Assembly: GCA_946803585.1 (NCBI GenBank)
Contig: CAMPEQ010000007.1
Location: forward strand, 404,451-468,450
Direction of reading: 5' to 3'
Length of the DNA: 64,000 nt
From: an uncultured Actinomycetes bacterium
GTDB lineage: Bacteria > Actinomycetota > Actinomycetes > S36-B12 > UBA10799
Shown: piece after piece, positions 26,208 through 35,846 of the stretch
Numbering within the stretch: position 1 is the stretch's first letter
Layout of the letters: each line of letters opens with the position of its first letter
The notes under the pieces: generated by a model
Seen by the model: only the letters and a program-made list of their open reading frames with translations
The model's database searches: none
Told to the model about the DNA's origin: nothing
Position numbers and translations under genes: made by a program

Positions 26208-28436
26208 CTACTTCGCAGCTTCAGCTGCGGCAGCTTGACCCTCGGCCGCGTCGTCACCCTCAAGAACTGGGGTGAGCGAGAGCTTGCCGCGGGGATCGAC
26301 CTCCTTAATGGAGACCTGCACCTTGTCGCCGACGTTGAGAACGTCTTCGACGGCGTTGACGCGCTTGCCACCCACGAGCTTCTTGATCTCGGTGATGTGC
26401 AGCAGACCATCGGTGCCAGGTACCAGTGAAATGAACGCTCCGAAGTTAGTCGTCTTAACGACCGTCCCGAGGTAGCGCTCCCCCACATTCGGCATCGTTG
26501 GGTTCGCGATCTGGTTGATCGTGTCGCGAGCTGCCTCGGCTGACTCGCCATCAGCTGCTCCGATGTAGATCGTGCCGTCATCGTCGATCGAGATATCCGC
26601 GCCAGTGTCCTCTTGGATCTGGTTGATCATCTTGCCCTTCGGCCCGATAACCTCACCGATCTTGCTGACGGGAACCTTGATGGTGATGATGCGCGGTGCG
26701 AGTACGCTCATCTCGTCTGGGTTATCGATGGCCTCGTTCATGACATCGAGAATCGCCAGGCGAGCGTCGCGGGCCTGAGTAAGCGCTCCGGCCAGGACAG
26801 AGGCAGGGATACCGTCGAGCTTGGTGTCGAGCTGCAAAGCCGTCACGAAGTCCTTGGTACCGGCAACCTTGAAGTCCATATCGCCGAAGGCATCTTCCGC
26901 GCCCAGGATGTCGGTGATCGCGACATACTCGGTCTGGCCGTCTACCTCGTCCGAGACAAGGCCCATGGCGATACCGGCAACTGGTGCACGTAGTGGCACA
27001 CCAGCATTGAGTAGCGACATAGTCGAGGCACATACCGAGCCCATCGACGTCGAACCGTTGGAGCCCAGAGCCTCGGATACCTGACGGATCGCGTAGGGGA
27101 ACTCCTCACGCGACGGGAGAACCGGAACCAGCGCGCGCTCTGCAAGAGCACCGTGACCGATCTCGCGACGCTTCGGCGAACCCACTCGACCAGTCTCACC
27201 AGTCGAGTACGGCGGGAAGTTGTAGTTGTGCATGTAGCGCTTACGGGTGACTGGGTTCAGCGTGTCTAGCTGCTGCTCCATCCGCAGCATGTTGAGCGTT
27301 GTGACACCCAAGATCTGCGTCTCGCCACGCTCGAACAGCGCCGAACCGTGGGCGCGAGGAATAACCTCGACCTCGGCCGACAGTGCACGGATGTCGGTGA
27401 TTCCGCGACCGTCCATCCGGACCTTGTCACGCAGGATGCGCTCACGAACCAGCTTCTTAGTCAACGAGCGAAGGGCTCCACTGAGCTCCTTCTCACGACC
27501 TTCGAAGTCGGCACCGATGCGCTCAAGCATGGTGGCCTTGGCAACATCGAGAGCTGCTTCGCGATCCTGCTTGTCAGCGATCGTCAGCGCTGCCGACAGC
27601 TCGTCGGTGATTGCACCTTCAACTGCTGCGAAGGCGTCAGCCTGGTAATCGGGGAACAACGGGAAGTCTCGGGTCTCCTTGGCCGCCTTGCTGGCAACTT
27701 CTACCTGTGCAGCACACAGCGCTGCGATGAACGGCTTGGCCGCATCCAGACCCTGGGCCACAACCTCTTCGGTCGGGGCTTGTGCGCCACCAGCGACCAA
27801 CTCGATCGTGCGGTCACTTGCCTCGGCCTCAACCATCATGATGGCGACATCGCCGGAGTCGGTGACCCGACCAGCAACGACCATGTCAAAGACAGCCTCT
27901 TCGAGCTCAGAGTGCGTTGGGAATCCGACCCACTGACCACGAACAAGCGCGACACGCACTCCGCCGATTGGACCGGAGAACGGCAATCCGGCGAGCTGCG
28001 TCGACATCGAGGCGGCATTGATTGCGACCACGTCGTAGAGGTGATCAGGATTCAGCGACATCACGGTGATGACAACCTGAACCTCGTTGCGTAGACCCTT
28101 GACGAAGGTCGGGCGCAGCGGGCGGTCGATCAGGCGACAGGTCAGGATGGCGTCTTCACTGGGGCGGCCTTCACGACGGAAGAACGATCCGGGAATACGT
28201 CCCAGCGAGTACATGCGCTCTTCAACATCCACCGTAAGTGGGAAGAAGTCGAAGTGGTCTTTCGGGTGCTTGCCAGCAGTCGTTGCTGACAACAGCATGG
28301 TGTCGTCATCTAGGTAGACCACGGTCGAACCTGCTGCTTGGCGTGCGATACGCCCGGTCTCGAATCGGATTGTGCGGGTGCCAAATGATCCGTTATCAAT
28401 AACGGCTTCGGCGGTTACTACGTCGGGACCCTCCAT
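26208..28436 (-). CDS. pnp: Polyribonucleotide nucleotidyltransferase (PNPase)
   Basis: A 742-residue 3'-5' phosphorolytic exoribonuclease. The first RNase PH domain starts with [20 protein letters not shown] and carries the [23 protein letters not shown]-type RNA-binding block. The second PH domain contains [20 protein letters not shown]-type residues and [19 protein letters not shown] domain ([20 protein letters not shown]) and an S1 domain ([21 protein letters not shown]) follow, and the tail is Ala-rich. The ATG follows a GAGGAGG ribosome-binding site. It is downstream of rpsO, and a 171-bp leader with small hairpins lies between them. Confidence 0.96.
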   Translation of the reverse strand: MEGPDVVTAEAVIDNGSFGTRTIRFETGRIARQAAGSTVVYLDDDTMLLSATTAGKHPKDHFDFFPLTVDVEERMYSLGRIPGSFFRREGRPSEDAILTCRLIDRPLRPTFVKGLRNEVQVVITVMSLNPDHLYDVVAINAASMSTQLAGLPFSGPIGGVRVALVRGQWVGFPTHSELEEAVFDMVVAGRVTDSGDVAIMMVEAEASDRTIELVAGGAQAPTEEVVAQGLDAAKPFIAALCAAQVEVASKAAKETRDFPLFPDYQADAFAAVEGAITDELSAALTIADKQDREAALDVAKATMLERIGADFEGREKELSGALRSLTKKLVRERILRDKVRMDGRGITDIRALSAEVEVIPRAHGSALFERGETQILGVTTLNMLRMEQQLDTLNPVTRKRYMHNYNFPPYSTGETGRVGSPKRREIGHGALAERALVPVLPSREEFPYAIRQVSEALGSNGSTSMGSVCASTMSLLNAGVPLRAPVAGIAMGLVSDEVDGQTEYVAITDILGAEDAFGDMDFKVAGTKDFVTALQLDTKLDGIPASVLAGALTQARDARLAILDVMNEAIDNPDEMSVLAPRIITIKVPVSKIGEVIGPKGKMINQIQEDTGADISIDDDGTIYIGAADGESAEAARDTINQIANPTMPNVGERYLGTVVKTTNFGAFISLVPGTDGLLHITEIKKLVGGKRVNAVEDVLNVGDKVQVSIKEVDPRGKLSLTPVLEGDDAAEGQAAAAEAAK

Positions 28437-28607
28437 AGGGTGCCCTCCTCTTTGTGAAAGGGGCAGGAGAGTCGCCGAGCGTGCACTGGTTGGCCGGTCT
28501 TCGATCGAAGCACTCGGGGGCGATCAATCGCCAAATCCCGCAGGGCCACCACCGAGGACCGCGTCGACCAGCGACGCATCGGGCGCTTAGCCCGCCCCGG
28601 TGTTCGG
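28437..28607 (-). promoter_or_regulatory. rpsO-pnp intergenic leader with short hairpins
   Basis: This gap of 171 bp holds GGCGAT/ATCGCC (28519-28532) and the palindrome CTTCGATCGAAG (around 28499-28510), plus the pnp ribosome-binding site. In Streptomyces and E. coli the pnp leader forms an RNase III-sensitive structure through which PNPase controls itself. The hairpins here are short, so an analogous function is inference. No U-run terminator is seen, so read-through from rpsO is likely. Confidence 0.4.
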
Positions 28608-28877
28608 CTAGCGGCGGATGCCGAGCCGTTCGATGAGTGCCCGGTATCGGTTGATATCGGTCTTGCCTAGGTAGTTGAGCAAACGACGACGACGACCAAC
28701 GAGCAGCAGCAGTCCGCGGCGGCTGTGGTGATCGTGCTTGTGCTCTTTCAGGTGCTCTGTCAGCGCGGAGATCCGGTGCGACAGAACCGCAATCTGGACC
28801 TCTGGGCTGCCGGTGTCACCCTCGTGGGTGGCGTACTCGGTAATGAGCTTGTTCTTGGTTTCAGCGTCGATCGACAT
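28608..28877 (-). CDS. rpsO: 30S ribosomal protein S15
   Basis: An 89-residue protein, the standard S15 length. Helices contain [42 protein letters not shown] and [22 protein letters not shown], all diagnostic. S15 binds the central domain of 16S rRNA early in assembly. An AGGGA ribosome-binding site precedes the ATG. Upstream, 28878-29071 (194 bp) separates it from ribF and presumably holds its promoter; only a 5-bp CATGA/TCATG stem was noticed there. Confidence 0.97.
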   Translation of the reverse strand: MSIDAETKNKLITEYATHEGDTGSPEVQIAVLSHRISALTEHLKEHKHDHHSRRGLLLLVGRRRRLLNYLGKTDINRYRALIERLGIRR

Positions 28878-29071
28878 GCAACTTTCCCTCGAGCGCGGTA
28901 GGGCTGGCCCGTCATGAACAAATCATGCGAGTCAGCGTGAGATCACGACCAAACAAACATTGGCGTGGGCGGGTATCGAACAATCGGGCGCTCGGCCGAC
29001 TGCCGTTCCAAGGGAAAGGTTAGCAGTACGGGCAAATAGCCGCCGATGGCAGCGGCTGCAATGCCGAATTC

Positions 29072-30031
29072 CTAACGGACCTGCTCACCCATCACTGTCT
29101 TGATCTTCGCAACATCGGCGTCGACCGCGGCTACTAGCTCTTCCGTTGAGCTGAACTTCTCCTGACCACGAATGAGCTCAGCGAAGTCGACCGCAACAGG
29201 GACGTCGTAGAGCTCCAAATCATCCTCTTCATATGCCCAAGCCTCTACCCGGCGAGTGATGTCCTCATCGAACGTCGGATTGGTGCCCACACTTATCGCG
29301 GCGCGATGCACCTTTGCATCTCCGTAGGGATCCACCACGATACGGCCGGCGTAGACGCCGTCCGCGGGAACTGCAGCATAGGGAGTCGTCGCGAGGTTGG
29401 CGGTGGGAAATCCCATCTCCCTACCGCGGCCCTCACCGGCCACCACGATGCCTTCGACCCGATGGGGGCGCGCCAATGCCCGATTCGCTGCAGCAATCTG
29501 GCCCTCGGCAACCTGGCGGCGAATCAGCGTCGAGCTAATAGCGTCGCCGTCTCTATCCGCCGTGAGTAGGTGCACCCCTTGAACGTTGATACCTAGCCGC
29601 TTGCCGACCTCGGTCATCATTGCTACGTCGCCGCGAGCACGGTGACCGAATCGGAAGTTCTCCCCGACGATCACCTCCGCCGCGCGGAGTCCCTCCGCGA
29701 CGATATTGCCTGCGAACATCTCCGGCGAAGCCTGCGATAGCTCGGGCGTGAACGGTAGGACCAGCGTGGCACTAACTCCGAGTTCAGCGAAGAGACGCAA
29801 ACGCTGTTCCAGGGTTGAAAGCCGGGCGGGCGGATCGCCTCGCTTTACTACCTCGGCGGGGTTCGGCCAAAAGGTCAGCACCACGGAAGGGACCTCGAGT
29901 ACGCGCGCACGGTTAACCGCTCGGCGGATTAGCTCACGGTGGCCGCGATGGACCCCATCGAACACTCCAATAGTGACCACGGATTCGGGCCAGTCATTCG
30001 GCACTTCACTGAGGTCATCCCAAATCTTCAC
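29072..30031 (-). CDS. ribF: Bifunctional riboflavin kinase / FAD synthetase
   Basis: A 319-residue enzyme that phosphorylates riboflavin to FMN and adenylylates FMN to FAD. The N-terminal nucleotidyltransferase has TIGVFDGVHRGHRELI and ISSTLIRRQVAEGQI. The C-terminal kinase domain has GRGREMGFPTANL, PADGVYAG and VGTNPTF. The frame extends 18 codons further upstream with no homologous residues. I choose GTG 30031, which gives the VKIWDDLSEVPNDWPESVVTIG beginning seen in actinobacteria and has AGGA 7 nt before it. It lies 57 bp downstream of truB. Confidence 0.94.
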   Translation of the reverse strand: MKIWDDLSEVPNDWPESVVTIGVFDGVHRGHRELIRRAVNRARVLEVPSVVLTFWPNPAEVVKRGDPPARLSTLEQRLRLFAELGVSATLVLPFTPELSQASPEMFAGNIVAEGLRAAEVIVGENFRFGHRARGDVAMMTEVGKRLGINVQGVHLLTADRDGDAISSTLIRRQVAEGQIAAANRALARPHRVEGIVVAGEGRGREMGFPTANLATTPYAAVPADGVYAGRIVVDPYGDAKVHRAAISVGTNPTFDEDITRRVEAWAYEEDDLELYDVPVAVDFAELIRGQEKFSSTEELVAAVDADVAKIKTVMGEQVR

Positions 30032-30088
30032 AATACGATCCTGCCACTGCGGTGTCCTCGATGCCGCAGATGGGCGGCTAGGCACGCC

Positions 30089-31015
30089 TTAGGCATTCGC
30101 CGGCGACCAGACAACAGTAGGCGCGAGTAGACCGTCCTTGCACTCGGCAAGGCCCAGAAGCTGATCGAGTCCACTCACCGCGACCGTCAGCTTTGGATCG
30201 ACCCCGTCGGGCCAAGGGCTTCGGCGGCCATGGCGGAACCATGTGCCCACCTCATCGTCGACAGTAATTCCGAAGAAGAGCGATTCGCAGGATTCGGGCA
30301 GTCCAACTACGCTGAACTCCGCTTCCAGCTCGGTAAGAGTGAGTGCCTTCTCTGATCTAAACGGGCCGACGGCAGTTCTGCGCAGTGAGATGAGGTGGCC
30401 GCCCACTGCGAGGGCATCGCCTAGGTCGCGTGCCAATGCGCGGATATATGTCCCGGTAGAGCAATCAACCACGACGTCGAGGTCGAGCACTTGCTGCCCT
30501 TGGGCAGGTAGCTCTGTGACTCGGGATTGTTGTAGCTCAAAACGAGACACGCTCACAGGGCGAGGTGGAATGTCGATCTGCTCGCCCGCTCGAACCCGGT
30601 GATAGGCCCGTTTACCATCTACCTTGATTGCACTAATCGAACTCGGGCGCTGCATGATGTCCCCTGTGAGCGCGTCGATCTCAGCTGGAACCCTCGCCAA
30701 GACCTCAGCGCTGCGACCCCTGAGATCCGTCCGTACTAGCGCAGCACCTTGTGCATCATCTGTTGAGGTGCTGACACCAAGGCGGATTGTTGCGGAATAG
30801 GACTTACTGGTATCCGCGATCCGTCCAAGTAGCTTTGTCGCCTTCCCTAAGCCACACACCAAGACGCCGGTTGCCATCGGGTCGAGAGTTCCGGCATGAC
30901 CAACTTGTCGGGTTTGTGCGATCGTGCGCAGTCTGGCGACCACGTCGTGCGAGGTCAGATTCATCGGCTTGTCAACAATGACCAGGCCATCGAACGCGGA
31001 AGGTTTCTTGGACAT
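30089..31015 (-). CDS. truB: tRNA pseudouridine-55 synthase
   Basis: A 308-residue enzyme that forms pseudouridine 55 in the T-loop of tRNAs. LVIVDKPMNLTSHDVVARLR is at the N-terminus, and GHAGTLDPMATGVLVCGLG carries the catalytic Asp. YSATIRLGVSTSTDDAQG, KVDGKRAYHRVRAGE and STGTYIRALARDLG follow. The C-terminal extension (about 60 residues) is the actinobacterial-type variable domain. It lies 30 bp downstream of nrnA in the rbfA-nrnA-truB-ribF series. Confidence 0.95.
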   Translation of the reverse strand: MSKKPSAFDGLVIVDKPMNLTSHDVVARLRTIAQTRQVGHAGTLDPMATGVLVCGLGKATKLLGRIADTSKSYSATIRLGVSTSTDDAQGAALVRTDLRGRSAEVLARVPAEIDALTGDIMQRPSSISAIKVDGKRAYHRVRAGEQIDIPPRPVSVSRFELQQSRVTELPAQGQQVLDLDVVVDCSTGTYIRALARDLGDALAVGGHLISLRRTAVGPFRSEKALTLTELEAEFSVVGLPESCESLFFGITVDDEVGTWFRHGRRSPWPDGVDPKLTVAVSGLDQLLGLAECKDGLLAPTVVWSPANA

Positions 31016-31045
31016 GTCAGGTCCCCAGGCGTCGGCTTTGCGTCG

Positions 31046-32089
31046 CTAGCTTCGCGACGAGTCAGTGGCCAATTCCAGGGCCCGGCTAATCTCATCAATG
31101 ATGTCCCGTGGAGACCGCGCCGAGGAGAATCCGGCGGCGAACCGATGGCCGCCGCCACCGAGTTTCGAACACATCAGGCCGACATCCACCAGACCCTTAC
31201 TCCGAGTCGAAACTCGCCACACGCCATCGTCACCCTCCTTGATGACAACCGCGACCTCCGCCTCCGATGTCGTACGAATCGTGTCGATGATCGGTTCGGC
31301 AGCATCCAGACTCAAACCGAGGAAATCACGTTGAGACTTGGTGACCGTTGTCCAGACAATTCCAGGCCCGCTTTCGCTTTTCGGTATTAGCTGCGCGCTG
31401 CGGATCGCGTCTCCGAGTAACTGAACGGCGGTAAACGGCGCAGTATCAAAGACCTCTCGGGCGATCTCGTCGTGGGCGATACCTGCGTCGTGTAGACGAG
31501 CAGCCACCCGATGAGTCTGCGCTGTGGTACCCGCAAAGCGGAAGGACCCGGTATCTGTCGTGAGACCTGCGTAGATACATGAAGCGATGTCTCGAGAGAG
31601 ATCAACGCCCAAGCGATCGACCAACTCTAGCGCGAGTACTGCCGTCGCGGGTGCCGTCACGTCGACGATGGAAACCTGCCCAAATCCGGTGTAAGAACGG
31701 TGGTGGTCAACGGCGCCGAAGAACTCTGCCTTATCTCCCACCGAGGCGAGACGACCAAGCCGAGCAAGGTCTGAGGCATCGAAGCTCACCATCGCGTAGC
31801 GATCGACTACAAGCTCATCTACTGAACGCAACAGCTCTTGCCCAGGCAACCACCGCAACGAGCCTGGTAGCACGAACGGGTCCTCGTCGAAGGAGACAAC
31901 CGCTTCGATACCGGCTGCGCGCATTGCTAGCGCTGCTCCCATTGCCGAACCCAGTGCGTCTCCGTCCGGGCTAACGTGTGCGACGCAGACAACCGATTCT
32001 GCCCGCCGGATGTTCTGAATCAGCGCGTTCCAGTCCGCATCTGTGGGCGGCAGAATCGGCGGGTGGGAGCCGGATTCAGCGGTCCTCAC
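31046..32089 (-). CDS. nrnA: DHH/DHHA1 phosphoesterase (NrnA/CnpB type)
   Basis: A 347-residue bifunctional phosphoesterase. Metal-binding motifs are HVSPDGDALGSAMG, SFDASDLARLG, DHHRSYTG and the DTGSFRFAGT block. The DHHA1 domain ends GGGGHRFAAGFSS. Mycobacterial homologues (Rv2837c) act on nanoRNAs, on 3'-phosphoadenosine 5'-phosphate and on cyclic di-AMP. The GTG start overlaps the rbfA stop by 4 nt (GTGA), so translation is coupled. The position between rbfA and truB is conserved in actinobacteria. Confidence 0.93.
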   Translation of the reverse strand: MRTAESGSHPPILPPTDADWNALIQNIRRAESVVCVAHVSPDGDALGSAMGAALAMRAAGIEAVVSFDEDPFVLPGSLRWLPGQELLRSVDELVVDRYAMVSFDASDLARLGRLASVGDKAEFFGAVDHHRSYTGFGQVSIVDVTAPATAVLALELVDRLGVDLSRDIASCIYAGLTTDTGSFRFAGTTAQTHRVAARLHDAGIAHDEIAREVFDTAPFTAVQLLGDAIRSAQLIPKSESGPGIVWTTVTKSQRDFLGLSLDAAEPIIDTIRTTSEAEVAVVIKEGDDGVWRVSTRSKGLVDVGLMCSKLGGGGHRFAAGFSSARSPRDIIDEISRALELATDSSRS

Positions 32090-32529
32090 CCGTCCACCTG
32101 GCTTTCGTCACGGGGCTCACGGTACGGATTGGCATCCCCGGCAAAGTCAGCCTTTGCTGCGCGGTCGTGCAGCTTCTTATCTGCCTTCTTCGACTTCTCG
32201 ATTAGGTCCTCGATGTGGCGCGCGTTCTCGGGCATCGCATCAGCAACAAACTGCAGCGACGGCGTGTAGCGCACCCCAGTCTGCTTGCCAACTTCTGAGC
32301 GCATTAGCCCTTTGGCTGATTCCAATGCCATAGCACTGGACTGTTGTTCAACCGGATCACCCAAGACGGTGTAGAACACGGTTGCCTCGCGCAGATCATT
32401 CGTCAGGTACGCATCGGTCACTGTGACGAATCCGAGCCGCGGATCCTTGATCCGCTTCTCGATCATCTCGGCAACGATTGCCTTAATCCGACCCGCGAGC
32501 AGTCGCGCGCGTGGGGATTCATCGGCCAT
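32086..32529 (-). CDS. rbfA: Ribosome-binding factor A
   Basis: A 147-residue KH-fold factor needed for 16S rRNA 5' end maturation and cold adaptation. RLLAGRIKAIVAEMIEKRIKDPR, GFVTVTDAYLTNDLREATVF and LRSEVGKQTGVRYTPSLQFV are diagnostic. The C-terminal 35 residues are charged (KKADKKLHDRAAKADFAGD). A strong hairpin at 32563-32598 lies between infB and this gene. Confidence 0.94.
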   Translation of the reverse strand: MADESPRARLLAGRIKAIVAEMIEKRIKDPRLGFVTVTDAYLTNDLREATVFYTVLGDPVEQQSSAMALESAKGLMRSEVGKQTGVRYTPSLQFVADAMPENARHIEDLIEKSKKADKKLHDRAAKADFAGDANPYREPRDESQVDG

Positions 32530-32562
32530 AGCGGTCTCCTACCTTGTCTCCCAAAGCAAGAC

Positions 32563-32598
32563 CGGCTGTGTGTGGGCGAGCACGCCCACACACAGCCG
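32563..32598 (-). terminator. 16-bp perfect hairpin between infB and rbfA
   Basis: Positions 32563-32578 pair perfectly with 32583-32598 around a 4-nt loop. The arms are GC-rich with a (GT)n/(CA)n core. The hairpin starts 6 bp after the infB stop. On the minus transcript no U-run follows, only GGTCTTGCTTTG, so it fits the U-less terminators and 3'-end stabilisers of high-GC bacteria. It would attenuate rbfA-nrnA-truB-ribF relative to nusA-infB. Confidence 0.7.
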
Positions 32599-32603
32599 AC
32601 TCG

Positions 32604-35396
32604 TTAGCTTCGGGCGATCTCTTTCATCTCGAATGTCTCGATCGTGTCATCGACCTTGATGTCGTTGAACGATCCCAGGCCGATACCGCACTCGAAGCCT
32701 TCCTTGACCTCGGTAGCGTCATCTTTGAAGCGGCGTAACGACTCGACTTTGAGGTTGTCAGCGACAACGACTCCGTCGCGAATGAGTCTCGCCTTTGCGT
32801 TGCGCTTGACTAGGCCATTGCGCACGATGCAACCGGCGATGTTGCCGAACTTGCTCGAACGGTAGACCTCGCGAACCTCGGCACTGCCAAGCTGAGCCTC
32901 CTCGAACTCGGGCTTGAGCATGCCCTTGAGCGCCGATTCGACCTCGTCGATTGCTTGGTAGATAACTGAGTAGAACCGTAGATCGACACCCTCACGCTCG
33001 GCAAGCTCTCGCGCCTTGCCCTCGGGACGAACGTTGAATCCAATGATGACCGCGTCAGAAGCCATAGCCAGGTTGACGTTCGTCTCAGTAATCGCGCCAA
33101 CGCCTCGATCGATAATGCGCAACGACACCTCATCGCCCACATCAACCTTGAGGAGGGCATCTTCCAGCGCTTCCACGGAACCAGACACATCGCCCTTGAG
33201 GATGATGTTGAGCTCCTGTAGCTCGCCGGACTCCAATGTCTTGAGGAAGTCCTCCAAGGTACGACGCCCACGCCGCTTAGCGAGCTGGGCGTTGCGTTCC
33301 CGAGCCTCACGCGTCTGAGCGATCTGGCGGGCGGTTCGGTCCTCATCTACCACTAGGAACGAGTCACCGGCACCGGGAACAGAAGTCAGCCCGAGAACCA
33401 TCACCGGGCGGGAAGGCGGAGCCTCCTTGACCTGATCACCGTTCTCGTCCAGCATCGCGCGAACACGGCCGTAAGCGCTTCCTGCCACGATCGACGCTCC
33501 GAGGCGTAAGGTGCCGCGCTGGACGAGCACCGTTGCGACTGGGCCGCGGCCACGGTCCAGATGCGCCTCGATCGCGACTCCCTGGGCATCCTGAGTTGGG
33601 TTCGCCCGCAGATCCAACGTCGCATCTGCAGTTAGTAGGACTGCGTCGAGCAGTCCGTCGATTCCCATATCCTGCTTCGCCGAGACATCGACAAACATCG
33701 TGTCGCCGCCGAACTCCTCGGCTACGAGGCCGTACTCGGTTAGCTGGGTACGGACCTTGACTGGGTCCGCCCCCTCAACATCGATCTTGTTAACCGCGAC
33801 CACGATCGGGACGTCCGCCGCTTGGGCGTGGTTTAGCGCCTCAATCGTCTGCGGTTTGACGCCGTCGTCGGCAGCAACGACCAAGATTGCAACGTCAGTC
33901 ACCTTGGCACCGCGAGCACGCATGGCAGTAAACGCCTCGTGTCCCGGAGTATCAATGAAGGTGATCTTCCGCTCGCTGTCTTCACCTTCGTGGTGAGTGA
34001 TCTGGTAAGCGCCGATGTGCTGAGTGATTCCCCCAGCTTCTCGATCCCCTACCGAGGTCTTGCGGATCGCGTCGAGGAGTCGGGTTTTACCGTGATCGAC
34101 GTGACCCATAACGGTCACGACCGGTGCTCGGGGCTCGAGTTGATCGTCGCTGCCCTCGTCTTCGCCGAACTCGAGGTTGAACGTTGTAAGTAGTTCGCGA
34201 TCCTCGTCCTCTGGAGAGACAACTTGAACGTCGTAATTGAGTTCGACGCCGAGCAACGCCAGCGTGTCATCGTTAACCGACTCGGTGGCAGTCACCATCT
34301 CGCCGAGCTTGAACAGAACAGAGACCAGCGCAGCGGGATTCGCGCCGATCTTGTCCGCGAAATCAGTCAGCGACGCACCGCGCGGAAGGGTGACGGTCTG
34401 GCCGTTGCCCTCTGGCGTACTGACCCCACCGATTGTCGGTGCAGCCATGTTGTCGAACTCTTGACGCTTCGCGCGCTTGGATTTGCGTCCGCGAGCGGGA
34501 CGACCTCCACCACGACCGCCGCGACCACTTCCGAAGGCACCTGCGGTTCCACCACCGGGACCTCCGGGCCGACCGCTAAATCCGCCTGGACGACCTCCGC
34601 CGCCGCCACCTGGACGACCGCCACCAACACCGCCGTAGCCACCGCCGCTCGCACCGCCGGGGGCGCCACCTGGACGACCGCCTGGTGATCCACCGGGACG
34701 TTGACCGGGCCCACCTGGGCGCTGTCCTGGACGGTTGGGCGCCTGCCGAGCTTGCGGCCTCGGTGGCATCGTTCCTGGGCTTGGACGCGGAGCTCCGGCC
34801 ACTCCGGGACGTTGCATTCCAGAGCTTCCGCCGCTGCTATAGGGGTTGTTGCCGGGGCGCGGGCCAGCTGGACGCATTCCAGATGAGCCGCCAAACGGGT
34901 TGTTCCCCGGGCGAGGCCCTGCCGGGCGCGGGCCGGGCGTTGGCGGGGTGCTCGGCGCAGCAGGCGTCGCAGGACCATCATCGGCCTGCGCTGCCGCCGC
35001 TGCGGCCGGAGGTGCGCTCGGCTCAGCAGGCTTCGCCACCGGAGCTTCTGGTGCCGCAGGTGCCGCAGTAGCCGGACTTGGTGTCGCCGGAGTGGGCGCC
35101 GAAGGAGGAGCTGGTGTCGCTGACGGCGCACTCGGCTCCGCCGCGGGAGCAGGAGCCGGCTTTGGCGCGCCATCGGCGGGCGAAGGCGCAGCCTTCTTAG
35201 CAGCCGCCTTCTTTGCGGGCTTCTCAGCTGCCGGAACAGCGTCCGGGAACGCGTCCTTGAGTTTGCGAGCTACTGGCGCTTCGATGGTCGAGGAGGCCGA
35301 TTTAACGAACTCGCCCATCTCTTGCAGCTTCGCTAGAGCGGTCTTACTGTCGATCCCAATTTCTTTTGCAACTTGGTGTACGCGGGCCTTGGCCAC
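32604..35396 (-). CDS. infB: Translation initiation factor IF-2
   Basis: A 930-residue GTPase that brings fMet-tRNA to the 30S subunit. Residues 1-51 form the IF2_N helix domain ([18 protein letters not shown]). Residues 52-303 are low-complexity (see the separate repeat entry) and end in a basic [10 protein letters not shown]. The G domain has G1 GHVDHGKT at 431-438, G3 DTPGHEAFT and G4 NKID. Domains II-IV with [12 protein letters not shown] and [21 protein letters not shown] close the protein. The GTG start has GGAGA upstream. The length is typical for actinobacteria. It lies downstream of ylxR in the rimP-nusA-ylxR-infB cluster. Confidence 0.97.
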   Translation of the reverse strand: MAKARVHQVAKEIGIDSKTALAKLQEMGEFVKSASSTIEAPVARKLKDAFPDAVPAAEKPAKKAAAKKAAPSPADGAPKPAPAPAAEPSAPSATPAPPSAPTPATPSPATAAPAAPEAPVAKPAEPSAPPAAAAAAQADDGPATPAAPSTPPTPGPRPAGPRPGNNPFGGSSGMRPAGPRPGNNPYSSGGSSGMQRPGVAGAPRPSPGTMPPRPQARQAPNRPGQRPGGPGQRPGGSPGGRPGGAPGGASGGGYGGVGGGRPGGGGGGRPGGFSGRPGGPGGGTAGAFGSGRGGRGGGRPARGRKSKRAKRQEFDNMAAPTIGGVSTPEGNGQTVTLPRGASLTDFADKIGANPAALVSVLFKLGEMVTATESVNDDTLALLGVELNYDVQVVSPEDEDRELLTTFNLEFGEDEGSDDQLEPRAPVVTVMGHVDHGKTRLLDAIRKTSVGDREAGGITQHIGAYQITHHEGEDSERKITFIDTPGHEAFTAMRARGAKVTDVAILVVAADDGVKPQTIEALNHAQAADVPIVVAVNKIDVEGADPVKVRTQLTEYGLVAEEFGGDTMFVDVSAKQDMGIDGLLDAVLLTADATLDLRANPTQDAQGVAIEAHLDRGRGPVATVLVQRGTLRLGASIVAGSAYGRVRAMLDENGDQVKEAPPSRPVMVLGLTSVPGAGDSFLVVDEDRTARQIAQTREARERNAQLAKRRGRRTLEDFLKTLESGELQELNIILKGDVSGSVEALEDALLKVDVGDEVSLRIIDRGVGAITETNVNLAMASDAVIIGFNVRPEGKARELAEREGVDLRFYSVIYQAIDEVESALKGMLKPEFEEAQLGSAEVREVYRSSKFGNIAGCIVRNGLVKRNAKARLIRDGVVVADNLKVESLRRFKDDATEVKEGFECGIGLGSFNDIKVDDTIETFEMKEIARS
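34485..35243 (-). repeat. Low-complexity coding repeats in infB N-terminus
   Basis: The region encodes residues 52-303 of IF-2. The first part is Pro/Ala-rich (about 52-155). Then two copies of [13 protein letters not shown]-type units (around 156-187) lead into Gly/Arg-rich tracts ([19 protein letters not shown]) to about 303. The tract skews base composition and creates long false frames on both strands. Tracts of this kind vary in length between related actinobacteria. Confidence 0.85.
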
Positions 35397-35465
35397 TTCT
35401 CTCCGTCCTGGCCCGGGCGCGTTGCTCGGACCTATTATTGCGTTTGCTGGCTCATAGCTGATAAC

Positions 35466-35816
35466 TCATCGAGCGCTCATTCCACTGCTCCCGAACTGTT
35501 CGTTGACATTGACGCGTGCAAACTGCGCACGTAGTGCCTCATCACTGACCGTCTGACGCGCTCTGAGTGCGCGCGGTAACGCTCGGCGACGAGTTGCGGT
35601 GGCTAGACACGCCTGGTCGGGATGCAGATAGGCACCGCGCCCAGGTGCGGTAGCACTCTCGTCGATCGCTAGTTCAGAACCAGCGAGGACGATCCGCACG
35701 AGCTCGGCCTTGTTCGCTCGCTTCCGACATCCAACGCATGTCCGAACAGGTTGAACACCGCGAGGTAACGAGGCCGTCGTCAAGTCTACCCCTCTACTCG
35801 TTCCGGTGTTACTCAC
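35466..35816 (-). CDS. ylxR: YlxR family (DUF448) RNA-binding protein
   Basis: A 116-residue small basic protein. VRTCVGCRKRANKAELVRIV and GRGAYLHPDQACLATATRRR are the family signature. YlxR is always found between nusA and infB; in Bacillus it has been reported to bind RNase P RNA and to influence transcription of other genes. The start is uncertain: GTG 35816 gives a 23-residue non-conserved tail before VRTCVGC, and no good ribosome-binding site fixes it. It begins 30 bp after the nusA stop. Confidence 0.92.
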   Translation of the reverse strand: MSNTGTSRGVDLTTASLPRGVQPVRTCVGCRKRANKAELVRIVLAGSELAIDESATAPGRGAYLHPDQACLATATRRRALPRALRARQTVSDEALRAQFARVNVNEQFGSSGMSAR

Positions 35817-35846
35817 TGGTGCATTCTCCCGCGACGCTATGGCGCT

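Noticed and set aside
27348-28094. Plus-strand frame of 248 codons opposite pnp
   Set aside because: No coding features; it mirrors PNPase codons, and pnp is certain on the other strand.
34367-35173. Long minus-strand frame of 268 codons inside infB
   Set aside because: It is out of phase with infB, and its Arg/Val/Leu-rich sequence is the frame-shifted reading of the Pro/Ala/Gly-rich infB tract; no start signal or family.
34846-35457. Plus-strand Gly/Ala-rich frame of 203 codons opposite infB
   Set aside because: Antisense of the Pro/Ala tract, with composition forced by it; no ribosome-binding site and no homology recalled.
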